Of a DNA stretch of 64,000 nucleotides, positions 38,353-49,440 are shown one piece after another; position 1 is the stretch's first letter, and every line of letters starts with the position of its first letter. Origin of the DNA: Rallus limicola (lineage: Eukaryota > Chordata > Aves > Gruiformes > Rallidae); assembly GCA_022605955.1 (NCBI GenBank), contig JAKCOZ010000245.1, forward strand, positions 294,622-358,621, in the 5' to 3' direction. Under the pieces are notes generated by a model. It made no database searches. It was given only the letters and a program-made list of their open reading frames with translations, and was not told where the DNA came from. Position numbers and translations under genes: made by a program.

Positions 38353-40440
38353 ATGCCTTTCAGGCCTAGCTTCTTTACTTTGGGAGTTATTGCTGGACGT
38401 TTAGCATGTTTTGAACTGCAGTCTGCTAGGGCCGAGAAAAGCACCGTAGGAGGTTCCAGGCATGTTCCCTCTTTCCAGGCAAAGGAAAAGGCTGAGAGCC
38501 AAAGCGACAGGGTCTGCTCGTGTGTCCTGTTAGGAGGTTTCAGACAAGCTATGCCTTTCAGGCCTAGCTTCTTTACTTTGGGAGTTATTGCTGGACGTTT
38601 AGCATGTTTTGAACTGCAGTCTGCTAGGGCCGAGAAAAGCACCGTAGGAGGTTCCAGGCATGTTCCCTCTTTCCAGGCAAAGGAAAAGGCTGAGAGCCAA
38701 AGCGACAGGGTCTGCTGGTGTGTCCTGTTAGGAGGTTTCAGACAAGCTATGCCTTTCAGGCCTAGCTTCTTTACTTTGGGAGTTATTGCTGGACGTTTAG
38801 CATGTTTTGAACTGCAGTCTGCTAGGGCCGAGAAAAGCACCGTAGGAGGTTCCAGGCATGTTCCCTCTTTCCAGGCAAAGGAAAAGGCTGAGAGCCAAAG
38901 CGACAGGGTCTGCTCGTGTGTCCTGTTAGGAGGTTTCAGACAAGCTATGCCTTTCAGGCCTAGCTTCTTTACTTTGGGAGTTATTGCTGGACGTTTAGCA
39001 TGTTTTGAACTGCAGTCTGCCAGGGCCGAGAAAAGCACCGTAGGAGGTTCCAGGCATGTTCCCTCTTTCCAGGCAAAGGAAAAGGCTGAGAGCCAAAGCG
39101 ACAGGGTCTGCTGGTGTGTCCTGTTAGGAGGTTTCAGACAAGCTATGCCTTTCAGGCCTAGCTTCTTTACTTTGGGAGTTATTGCTGGACGTTTAGCATG
39201 TTTTGAACTGCAGTCTGCTAGGGCCGAGAAAAGCACCGTAGGAGGTTCCAGGCATGTTCCCTCTTTCCAGGCAAAGGAAAAGGCTGAGAGCCAAAGTGAC
39301 AGGGTCTGCTCGTGTGTCCTGTTAGGAGGTTTCAGACAAGCTATGCCTTTCAGGCCTAGCTTCTTTACTTTGGGAGTTATTGCTGGACGTTTAGCATGTT
39401 TTGAACTGCAGTCTGCCAGGGCCGAGAAAAGCACCGTAGGAGGTTCCAGGCATGTTCCCTCTTTCCAGGCAAAGAAAAAGGCTGAGAGCCAAAGCGACAG
39501 GGTCTGCTCGTGTGTCCTGTTAGGAGGTTTCAGACAAGCTATGCCTTTCAGGCCTAGCTTCTTTACTTTGGGAGTTATTGCTGGACGTTTAGCATGTTTT
39601 GAACTGCAGTCTGCTAGGGCCGAGAAAAGCACCGTAGGAGGTTCCAGGCATGTTCCCTCTTTCCAGGCAAAGGAAAAGGCTGAGAGCCAAAGCGACAGGG
39701 TCTGCTCGTGTGTCCTGTTAGGAGGTTTCAGACAAGCTATGCCTTTCAGGCCTAGCTTCTTTACTTTGGGAGTTATTGCTGGATGTTTAGCATGTTTTGA
39801 ACTGCAGTCTGCTAGGGCCGAGAAAAGCACCGTAGGAGGTTCCAGGCATGTTCCCTCTTTCCAGGCAAAGGAAAAGGCTGAGAGCCAAAGTGACAGGGTC
39901 TGCTCGTGTGTCCTGTTAGGAGGTTTCAGACAAGCTATGCCTTTCAGGCCTAGATTCTTTACTTTGGGAGTTATTGCTGGACGTTTAGCATGTTTTGAAC
40001 TGCAGTCTGCTAGGGCCGAGAAAAGCACCGTAGGAGGTTCCAGGCATGTTCCCTCTTTCCAGGCAAAGGAAAAGGCTGAGAGCCAAAGCGACAGGGTCTG
40101 CTCGTGTGTCCTGTTAGGAGGTTTCAGACAAGCTATGCCTTTCAGGCCTAGCTTCTTTACTTTGGGAGTTATTGCTGGACGTTTAGCATGTTTTGAACTG
40201 CAGTCTGCTAGGGCCGAGAAAAGCACCGTAGGAGGTTCCAGGCATGTTCCCTCTTTCCAGGCAAAGGAAAAGGCTGAGAGCCAAAGCGACAGGGTCTGCT
40301 CGTGTGTCCTGTTAGGAGGTTTCAGACAAGCTATGCCTTTCAGGCCTAGCTTCTTTACTTTGGGAGTTATTGCTGGACGTTTAGCATGTTTTGAACTGCA
40401 GTCTGCTAGGGCCGAGAAAAGCACCGTAGGAGGTTCCAGG

Positions 40441-40460
40441 CATGTTCCCTCTTCCAGGCA
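40441..40460 (+). other. 1-bp deletion in monomer n203
   Basis: CCCTCTTCCAGG replaces the usual CCCTCTTTCCAGG, one T lost from a TTT run near 40,452. Every landmark downstream lies 1 bp early until about 42,197. It is one of only two length changes in the window. A real mutation or a homopolymer error in the assembly are both possible. Confidence 0.9.
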
Positions 40461-42185
40461 AAGGAAAAGGCTGAGAGCCAAAGTGACAGGGTCTGCTCGT
40501 GTGTCCTGTTAGGAGGTTTCAGACAAGCTATGCCTTTCAGGCCTAGCTTCTTTACTTTGGGAGTTATTGCTGGACGTTTAGCATGTTTTGAACTGCAGTC
40601 TGCTAGGGCCGAGAAAAGCACCGTAGGAGGTTCCAGGCATGTTCCCTCTTTCCAGGCAAAGGAAAAGGCTGAGAGCCAAAGCGACAGGGTCTGCTCGTGT
40701 GTCCTGTTAGGAGGTTTCAGACAAGCTATGCCTTTCAGGCCTAGCTTCTTTACTTTGGGAGTTATTGCTGGACGTTTAGCATGTTTTGAACTGCAGTCTG
40801 CTAGGGCCGAGAAAAGCACCGTAGGAGGTTCCAGGCATGTTCCCTCTTTCCAGGCAAAGGAAAAGGCTGAGAGCCAAAGCGACAGGGTCTGCTCGTGTGT
40901 CCTGTTAGGAGGTTTCAGACAAGCTATGCCTTTCAGGCCTAGCTTCTTTACTTTGGGAGTTATTGCTGGACGTTTAGCATGTTTTGAACTGCAGTCTGCT
41001 AGGGCCGAGAAAAGCACCGTAGGAGGTTCCAGGCATGTTCCCTCTTTCCAGGCAAAGGAAAAGGCTGAGAGCCAAAGCGACAGGGTCTGCTCGTGTGTCC
41101 TGTTAGGAGGTTTCAGACAAGCTATGCCTTTCAGGCCTAGCTTCTTTACTTTGGGAGTTATTGCTGGACGTTTAGCATGTTTTGAACTGCAGTCTGCTAG
41201 GGCCGAGAAAAGCACCGTAGGAGGTTCCAGGCATGTTCCCTCTTTCCAGGCAAAGGAAAAGGCTGAGAGCCAAAGTGACAGGGTCTGCTCGTGTGTCCTC
41301 TTAGGAGGTTTCAGACAAGCTATGCCTTTCAGGCCTAGCTTCTTTACTTTGGGAGTTATTGCTGGACGTTTAGCATGTTTTGAACTGCAGTCTGCTAGGG
41401 CCGAGAAAAGCACCGTAGGAGGTTCCAGGCATGTTCCCTCTTTCCAGGCAAAGGAAAAGGCTGAGAGCCAAAGCGACAGGTTCTGCTCGTGTGTCCTGTT
41501 AGGAGGTTTCAGACAAGCTATGCCTTTCAGGCCTAGCTTCTTTACTTTGGGAGTTATTGCTGGACGTTTAGCATGTTTTGAACTGCAGTCTGCCAGGGCC
41601 GAGAAAAGCACCGTAGGAGGTTCCAGGCATGTTCCCTCTTTCCAGGCAAAGGAAAAGGCTGAGAGCCAAAGCGACAGGGTCTGCTCGTGTGTCCTGTTAG
41701 GAGGTTTCAGACAAGCTATGCCTTTCAGGCCTAGCTTCTTTACTTTGGGAGTTATTGCTGGACGTTTAGCATGTTTTGAACTGCAGTCTGCTAGGGCCGA
41801 GAAAAGCACCGTAGGAGGTTCCAGGCATGTTCCCTCTTTCCAGGCAAAGGAAAAGGCTGAGAGCCAAAGCGACAGGGTCTGCTCGTGTGTCCTGTTAGGA
41901 GGTTTCAGACAAGCTATGCCTTTCAGGCCTAGCTTCTTTACTTTGGGAGTTATTGCTGGACGTTTAGCATGTTTTGAACTGCAGTCTGCTAGGGCCGAGA
42001 AAAGCACCGTAGGAGGTTCCAGGCATGTTCCCTCTTTCCAGGCAAAGGAAAAGGCTGAGAGCCAAAGTGACAGGGTCTGCTCGTGTGTCCTGTTAGGAGG
42101 TTTCAGACAAGCTATGCCTTTCAGGCCTAGATTCTTTACTTTGGGAGTTATTGCTGGACGTTTAGCATGTTTTGAACTGCAGTCT

Positions 42186-42205
42186 GCTAGGGCCGAGGAA
42201 AAGCA
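42186..42205 (+). other. 1-bp insertion in monomer n212
   Basis: GGCCGAGGAAAAGC replaces GGCCGAGAAAAGC, one G gained near 42,197. This restores the 198-bp phase lost at 40,452, so monomers n204 to n212 are shifted by one base. Confidence 0.9.
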
Positions 42206-42312
42206 CCGTAGGAGGTTCCAGGCATGTTCCCTCTTTCCAGGCAAAGGAAAAGGCTGAGAGCCAAAGCGACAGGGTCTGCTCGTGTGTCCTGTTAGGAGGT
42301 TTCAGACAAGCT

Positions 42313-43302
42313 ATGCCTTTCAGGCCTAGCTTCTTTACTTTGGGAGTTATTGCTGGACGTTTAGCATGTTTTGAACTGCAGTCTGCCAGGGCCGAGAAAA
42401 GCACCGTAGGAGGTTCCAGGCATGTTCCCTCTTTCCAGGCAAAGGAAAAGGCTGAGAGCCAAAGCGACAGGGTCTGCTCGTGTGTCCTGTTAGGAGGTTT
42501 CAGACAAGCTATGCCTTTCAGTCCTAGCTTCTTTACTTTGGGAGTTATTGCTGGACGTTTAGCAAGTTTTGAACTGCAGTCTGCTAGGGCCGAGAAAAGC
42601 ACCGTAGGAGGTTCCAGGCATGTTCCCTCTTTCCAGGCAAAGGAAAAGGCTGAGAGCCAAAGCGACAGGGTCTGCTCGTGTGTCCTGTTAGGAGGTTTCA
42701 GACAAGCTATGCCTTTCAGGCCTAGCTTCTTTACTTTGGGAGTTATTGTTGGACGTTTAGCATGTTTTGAACTGCAGTCTGCTAGGGCCGAGAAAAGCAC
42801 CGTAGGAAGTTCCAGGCATGTTCCCTCTTTCCAGGCAAAGGAAAAGGCTGAGAGCCAAAGTGACAGGGTCTGCTCGTGTGTCCTGTTAGGAGGTTTCAGA
42901 CAAGCTATGCCTTTCAGGCCTAGCTTCTTTACTTTGGGAGTTATTGCTGGACGTTTAGCATGTTTTGAACTGCAGTCTGCTAGGGCCGAGAAAAGCACCG
43001 TAGGAGGTTCCAGGCATGTTCCCTCTTTCCAGGCAAAGGAAAAGGCTGAGAGCCAAAGCGACAGGGTCTGCTCGTGTGTCCTGTTAGGAGGTTTCAGACA
43101 AGCTATGCCTTTCAGGCCTAGCTTCTTTACTTTGGGAGTTATTGCTGGACGTTTAGCATGTTTTGAACTGCAGTCTGCCAGGGCCGAGAAAAGCACCGTA
43201 GGAGGTTCCAGGCATGTTCCCTCTTTCCAGGCAAAGGAAAAGGCTGAGAGCCAAAGCGACAGGGTCTGCTCGTGTGTCCTGTTAGGAGGTTTCAGACAAG
43301 CT
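42313..43302. repeat. Segment n213-n217, copy 2 of the long-distance duplicate
   Basis: Repeats the n168-n172 marker order 45 monomers downstream. It begins at the first monomer start after the 1-bp gain near 42,197. Confidence 0.75.
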
Positions 43303-44688
43303 ATGCCTTTCAGGCCTAGCTTCTTTACTTTGGGAGTTATTGCTGGACGTTTAGCATGTTTTGAACTGCAGTCTGCTAGGGCCGAGAAAAGCACCGTAGG
43401 AGGTTCCAGGCATGTTCCCTCTTTCCAGGCAAAGGAAAAGGCTGAGAGCCAAAGCGACAGGGTCTGCTCGTGTGTCCTGTTAGGAGGTTTCAGACAAGCT
43501 ATGCCTTTCAGGCCTAGCTTCTTTACTTTGGGAGTTATTGCTGGACGTTTAGCATGTTTTGAACTGCAGTCTGCTAGGGCCGAGAAAAGCACCGTAGGAG
43601 GTTCCAGGCATGTTCCCTCTTTCCAGGCAAAGGAAAAGGCTGAGAGCCAAAGCGACAGGGTCTGCTGGTGTGTCCTGTTAGGAGGTTTCAGACAAGCTAT
43701 GCCTTTCAGGCCTAGCTTCTTTACTTTGGGAGTTATTGCTGGACGTTTAGCATGTTTTGAACTGCAGTCTGCTAGGGCCGAGAAAAGCACCGTAGGAGGT
43801 TCCAGGCATGTTCCCTCTTTCCAGGCAAAGGAAAAGGCTGAGAGCCAAAGCGACAGGGTCTGCTGGTGTGTCCTGTTAGGAGGTTTCAGACAAGCTATGC
43901 CTTTCAGGCCTAGCTTCTTTACTTTGGGAGTTATTGCTGGACGTTTAGCATGTTTTGAACTGCAGTCTGCTAGGGCCGAGAAAAGCACCGTAGGAGGTTC
44001 CAGGCATGTTCCCTCTTTCCAGGCAAAGGAAAAGGCTGAGAGCCAAAGCGACAGGGTCTGCTCGTGTGTCCTGTTAGGAGGTTTCAGACAAGCTATGCCT
44101 TTCAGGCCTAGCTTCTTTACTTTGGGAGTTATTGTTGGACGTTTAGCATGTTTTGAACTGCAGTCTGCTAGGGCCGAGAAAAGCACCGTAGGAAGTTCCA
44201 GGCATGTTCCCTCTTTCCAGGCAAAGGAAAAGGCTGAGAGCCAAAGTGACAGGGTCTGCTCGTGTGTCCTGTTAGGAGGTTTCAGACAAGCTATGCCTTT
44301 CAGGCCTAGCTTCTTTACTTTGGGAGTTATTGCTGGACGTTTAGCATGTTTTGAACTGCAGTCTGCTAGGGCCGAGAAAAGCACCGTAGGAGGTTCCAGG
44401 CATGTTCCCTCTTTCCAGGCAAAGGAAAAGGCTGAGAGCCAAAGCGACAGGGTCTGCTCGTGTGTCCTGTTAGGAGGTTTCAGACAAGCTATGCCTTTCA
44501 GGCCTAGCTTCTTTACTTTGGGAGTTATTGCTGGACGTTTAGCATGTTTTGAACTGCAGTCTGCCAGGGCCGAGAAAAGCACCGTAGGAGGTTCCAGGCA
44601 TGTTCCCTCTTTCCAGGCAAAGGAAAAGGCTGAGAGCCAAAGCGACAGGGTCTGCTCGTGTGTCCTGTTAGGAGGTTTCAGACAAGCT
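42709..44688. repeat. 7-monomer (1,386-bp) offset repeat, n215-n217 and n222-n224
   Basis: GTTATTGTTGG with GTAGGAAGTTCC occurs in n215 and n222, each followed two monomers later by GCCAGG (n217, n224). Between them n219 and n220 both carry GCTGGTGTG. Confidence 0.7.
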
Positions 44689-47600
44689 ATGCCTTTCAGG
44701 CCTAGCTTCTTTACTTTGGGAGTTATTGCTGGACGTTTAGCATGTTTTGAACTGCAGTCTGCTAGGGCCGAGAAAAGCACCGTAGGAGGTTCCAGGCATG
44801 TTCCCTCTTTCCAGGCAAAGGAAAAGGCTGAGAGCCAAAGCGACAGGGTCTGCTCGTGTGTCCTGTTAGGAGGTTTCAGACAAGCTATGCCTTTCAGGCC
44901 TAGCTTCTTTACTTTGGGAGTTATTGCTGGACGTTTAGCATGTTTTGAACTGCAGTCTGCTAGGGCCGAGAAAAGCACCGTAGGAGGTTCCAGGCATGTT
45001 CCCTCTTTCCAGGCAAAGGAAAAGGCTGAGAGCCAAAGCGACAGGGTCTGCTCGTGTGTCCTGTTAGGAGGTTTCAGACAAGCTATGCCTTTCAGGCCTA
45101 GCTTCTTTACTTTGGGAGTTATTGCTGGACGTTTAGCATGTTTTGAACTGCAGTCTGCTAGGGCCGAGAAAAGCACCGTAGGAGGTTCCAGGCATGTTCC
45201 CTCTTTCCAGGCAAAGGAAAAGGCTGAGAGCCAAAGTGACAGGGTCTGCTCGTGTGTCCTGTTAGGAGGTTTCAGACAAGCTATGCCTTTCAGGCCTAGC
45301 TTCTTTACTTTGGGAGTTATTGCTGGACGTTTAGCATGTTTTGAACTGCAGTCTGCCAGGGCCGAGAAAAGCACCGTAGGAGGTTCCAGGCATGTTCCCT
45401 CTTTCCAGGCAAAGGAAAAGGCTGAGAGCCAAAGCGACAGGGTCTGCTCGTGTGTCCTGTTAGGAGGTTTCAGACAAGCTATGCCTTTCAGGCCTAGCTT
45501 CTTTACTTTGGGAGTTATTGCTGGACGTTTAGCATGTTTTGAACTGCAGTCTGCTAGGGCCGAGAAAAGCACCGTAGGAGGTTCCAGGCATGTTCCCTCT
45601 TTCCAGGCAAAGGAAAAGGCTGAGAGCCAAAGTGACAGGCTCTGCTCGTGTGTCCTGTTAGGAGGTTTCAGACAAGCTATGCCTTTCAGGCCTAGCTTCT
45701 TTACTTTGGGAGTTATTGCTGGACGTTTAGCATGTTTTGAACTGCAGTCTGCCAGGGCCGAGAAAAGCACCGTAGGAGGTTCCAGGCATGTTCCCTCTTT
45801 CCAGGCAAAGGAAAAGGCTGAGAGCCAAAGCGACAGGGTCTGCTCGTGTGTCCTGTTAGGAGGTTTCAGACAAGCTATGCCTTTCAGGCCTAGCTTCTTT
45901 ACTTTGGGAGTTATTGCTGGACGTTTAGCATGTTTTGAACTGCAGTCTGCTAGGGCCGAGAAAAGCACCGTAGGAGGTTCCAGGCATGTTCCCTCTTTCC
46001 AGGCAAAGGAAAAGGCTGAGAGCCAAAGCGACAGGGTCTGCTCGTGTGTCCTGTTAGGAGGTTTCAGACAAGCTATGCCTTTCAGGCCTAGCTTCTTTAC
46101 TTTGGGAGTTATTGCTGGACGTTTAGCATGTTTTGAACTGCAGTCTGCTAGGGCCGAGAAAAGCACCGTAGGAGGTTCCAGGCATGTTCCCTCTTTCCAG
46201 GCAAAGGAAAAGGCTGAGAGCCAAAGTGACAGGGTCTGCTCGTGTGTCCTGTTAGGAGGTTTCAGACAAGCTATGCCTTTCAGGCCTAGATTCTTTACTT
46301 TGGGAGTTATTGCTGGACGTTTAGCATGTTTTGAACTGCAGTCTGCTAGGGCCGAGAAAAGCACCGTAGGAGGTTCCAGGCATGTTCCCTCTTTCCAGGC
46401 AAAGGAAAAGGCTGAGAGCCAAAGCGACAGGGTCTGCTCGTGTGTCCTGTTAGGAGGTTTCAGACAAGCTATGCCTTTCAGGCCTAGCTTCTTTACTTTG
46501 GGAGTTATTGCTGGACGTTTAGCATGTTTTGAACTGCAGTCTGCTAGGGCCGAGAAAAGCACCGTAGGAGGTTCCAGGCATGTTCCCTCTTTCCAGGCAA
46601 AGGAAAAGGCCGAGAGCCAAAGTGACAGGGTCTGCTCGTGTGTCCTCTTAGGAGGTTTCAGACAAGCTATGCCTTTCAGGCCTAGCTTCTTTACTTTGGG
46701 AGTTATTGCTGGACGTTTAGCATGTTTTGAACTGCAGTCTGCTAGGGCCGAGAAAAGCACCGTAGGAGGTTCCAGGCATGTTCCCTCTTTCCAGGCAAAG
46801 GAAAAGGCTGAGAGCCAAAGCGACAGGGTCTGCTCGTGTGTCCTGTTAGGAGGTTTCAGACAAGCTATGCCTTTCAGGCCTAGCTTCTTTACTTTGGGAG
46901 TTATTGCTGGACGTTTAGCATGTTTTGAACTGCAGTCTGCTAGGGCCGAGAAAAGCACCGTAGGAGGTTCCAGGCATGTTCCCTCTTTCCAGGCAAAGGA
47001 AAAGGCTGAGAGCCAAAGCGACAGGGTCTGCTCGTGTGTCCTGTTAGGAGGTTTCAGACAAGCTATGCCTTTCAGGCCTAGCTTCTTTACTTTGGGAGTT
47101 ATTGCTGGACGTTTAGCATGTTTTGAACTGCAGTCTGCTAGGGCCGAGAAAAGCACCGTAGGAGGTTCCAGGCATGTTCCCTCTTTCCAGGCAAAGGAAA
47201 AGGCTGAGAGCCAAAGCGACAGGGTCTGCTCGTGTGTCCTGTTAGGAGGTTTCAGACAAGCTATGCCTTTCAGGCCTAGCTTCTTTACTTTGGGAGTTAT
47301 TGCTGGACGTTTAGCATGTTTTGAACTGCAGTCTGCTAGGGCCGAGAAAAGCACCGTAGGAGGTTCCAGGCATGTTCCCTCTTTCCAGGCAAAGGAAAAG
47401 GCTGAGAGACAAAGCGACAGGGTCTGCTCGTGTGTCCTGTTAGGAGGTTTCAGACAAGCTATGCCTTTCAGGCCTAGCTTCTTTACTTTGGGAGTTATTG
47501 CTGGACGTTTAGCATGTTTTGAACTGCAGTCTGCCAGGGCCGAGAAAAGCACCGTAGGAGGTTCCAGGCATGTTCCCTCTTTCCAGGCAAAGGAAAAGGC

Positions 47601-49440
47601 TGAGAGCCAAAGCGACAGGGTCTGCTCGTGTGTCCTGTTAGGAGGTTTCAGACAAGCTATGCCTTTCAGTCCTAGCTTCTTTACTTTGGGAGTTATTGCT
47701 GGACGTTTAGCAAGTTTTGAACTGCAGTCTGCTAGGGCCGAGAAAAGCACCGTAGGAGGTTCCAGGCATGTTCCCTCTTTCCAGGCAAAGGAAAAGGCTG
47801 AGAGCCAAAGCGACAGGGTCTGCTCGTGTGTCCTGTTAGGAGGTTTCAGACAAGCTATGCCTTTCAGGCCTAGCTTCTTTACTTTGGGAGTTATTGCTGG
47901 ACGTTTAGCATGTTTTGAACTGCAGTCTGCTAGGGCCGAGAAAAGCACCGTAGGAGGTTCCAGGCATGTTCCCTCTTTCCAGGCAAAGGAAAAGGCTGAG
48001 AGCCAAAGCGACAGGGTCTGCTCGTGTGTCCTGTTAGGAGGTTTCAGACAAGCTATGCCTTTCAGGCCTAGCTTCTTTACTTTGGGAGTTATTGCTGGAC
48101 GTTTAGCATGTTTTGAACTGCAGTCTGCCAGGGCCGAGAAAAGCACCGTAGGAGGTTCCAGGCATGTTCCCTCTTTCCAGGCAAAGGAAAAGGCTGAGAG
48201 CCAAAGCGACAGGGTCTGCTGGTGTGTCCTGTTAGGAGGTTTCAGACAAGCTATGCCTTTCAGGCCTAGCTTCTTTACTTTGGGAGTTATTGCTGGACGT
48301 TTAGCATGTTTTGAACTGCAGTCTGCTAGGGCCGAGAAAAGCACCGTAGGAAGTTCCAGGCATGTTCCCTCTTTCCAGGCAAAGGAAAAGGCTGAGAGCC
48401 AAAGTGACAGGGTCTGCTCGTGTGTCCTGTTAGGAGGTTTCAGACAAGCTATGCCTTTCAGGCCTAGCTTCTTTACTTTGGGAGTTATTGCTGGACGTTT
48501 AGCATGTTTTGAACTGCAGTCTGCTAGGGCCGAGAAAAGCACCGTAGGAGGTTCCAGGCATGTTCCCTCTTTCCAGGCAAAGGAAAAGGCTGAGAGCCAA
48601 AGCGACAGGGTCTGCTCGTGTGTCCTGTTAGGAGGTTTCAGACAAGCTATGCCTTTCAGGCCTAGCTTCTTTACTTTGGGAGTTATTGCTGGACGTTTAG
48701 CATGTTTTGAACTGCAGTCTGCTAGGGCCGAGAAAAGCACCGTAGGAGGTTCCAGGCATGTTCCCTCTTTCCAGGCAAAGGAAAAGGCTGAGAGCCAAAG
48801 CGACAGGGTCTGCTCGTGTGTCCTGTTAGGAGGTTTCAGACAAGCTATGCCTTTCAGGCCTAGCTTCTTTACTTTGGGAGTTATTGCTGGACGTTTAGCA
48901 TGTTTTGAACTGCAGTCTGCTAGGGCCGAGAAAAGCACCGTAGGAGGTTCCAGGCATGTTCCCTCTTTCCAGGCAAAGGAAAAGGCTGAGAGCCAAAGCG
49001 ACAGGGTCTGCTCGTGTGTCCTGTTAGGAGGTTTCAGACAAGCTATGCCTTTCAGGCCTAGCTTCTTTACTTTGGGAGTTATTGCTGGACGTTTAGCATG
49101 TTTTGAACTGCAGTCTGCTAGGGCCGAGAAAAGCACCGTAGGAGGTTCCAGGCATGTTCCCTCTTTCCAGGCAAAGGAAAAGGCTGAGAGCCAAAGTGAC
49201 AGGGTCTGCTCGTGTGTCCTGTTAGGAGGTTTCAGACAAGCTATGCCTTTCAGGCCTAGCTTCTTTACTTTGGGAGTTATTGCTGGACGTTTAGCATGTT
49301 TTGAACTGCAGTCTGCTAGGGCCGAGAAAAGCACCGTAGGAGGTTCCAGGCATGTTCCCTCTTTCCAGGCAAAGGAAAAGGCTGAGAGCCAAAGTGACAG
49401 GGTCTGCTCGTGTGTCCTGTTAGGAGGTTTCAGACAAGCT

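Noticed and set aside
18738..40481. Giant reverse-strand coding sequence (about 7,250 residues) of the repeat containing LFSALADCSSKHAKRP
   Set aside because: It is an antiparallel by-product of the same repeat, interrupted wherever TTTTCAG or other single changes create TGA, TAA or TAG. Its start is only a GTG inside a monomer.
139..40512. Giant forward coding sequences (up to about 7,650 residues) of a 66-residue repeat beginning MPFRPSFFTLGV
   Set aside because: The frame stays open only because the satellite unit is 66 codons. The same DNA is open on the other strand, stops and a frameshift occur without compensation, and no unique N- or C-terminal sequence, promoter or flank is present.
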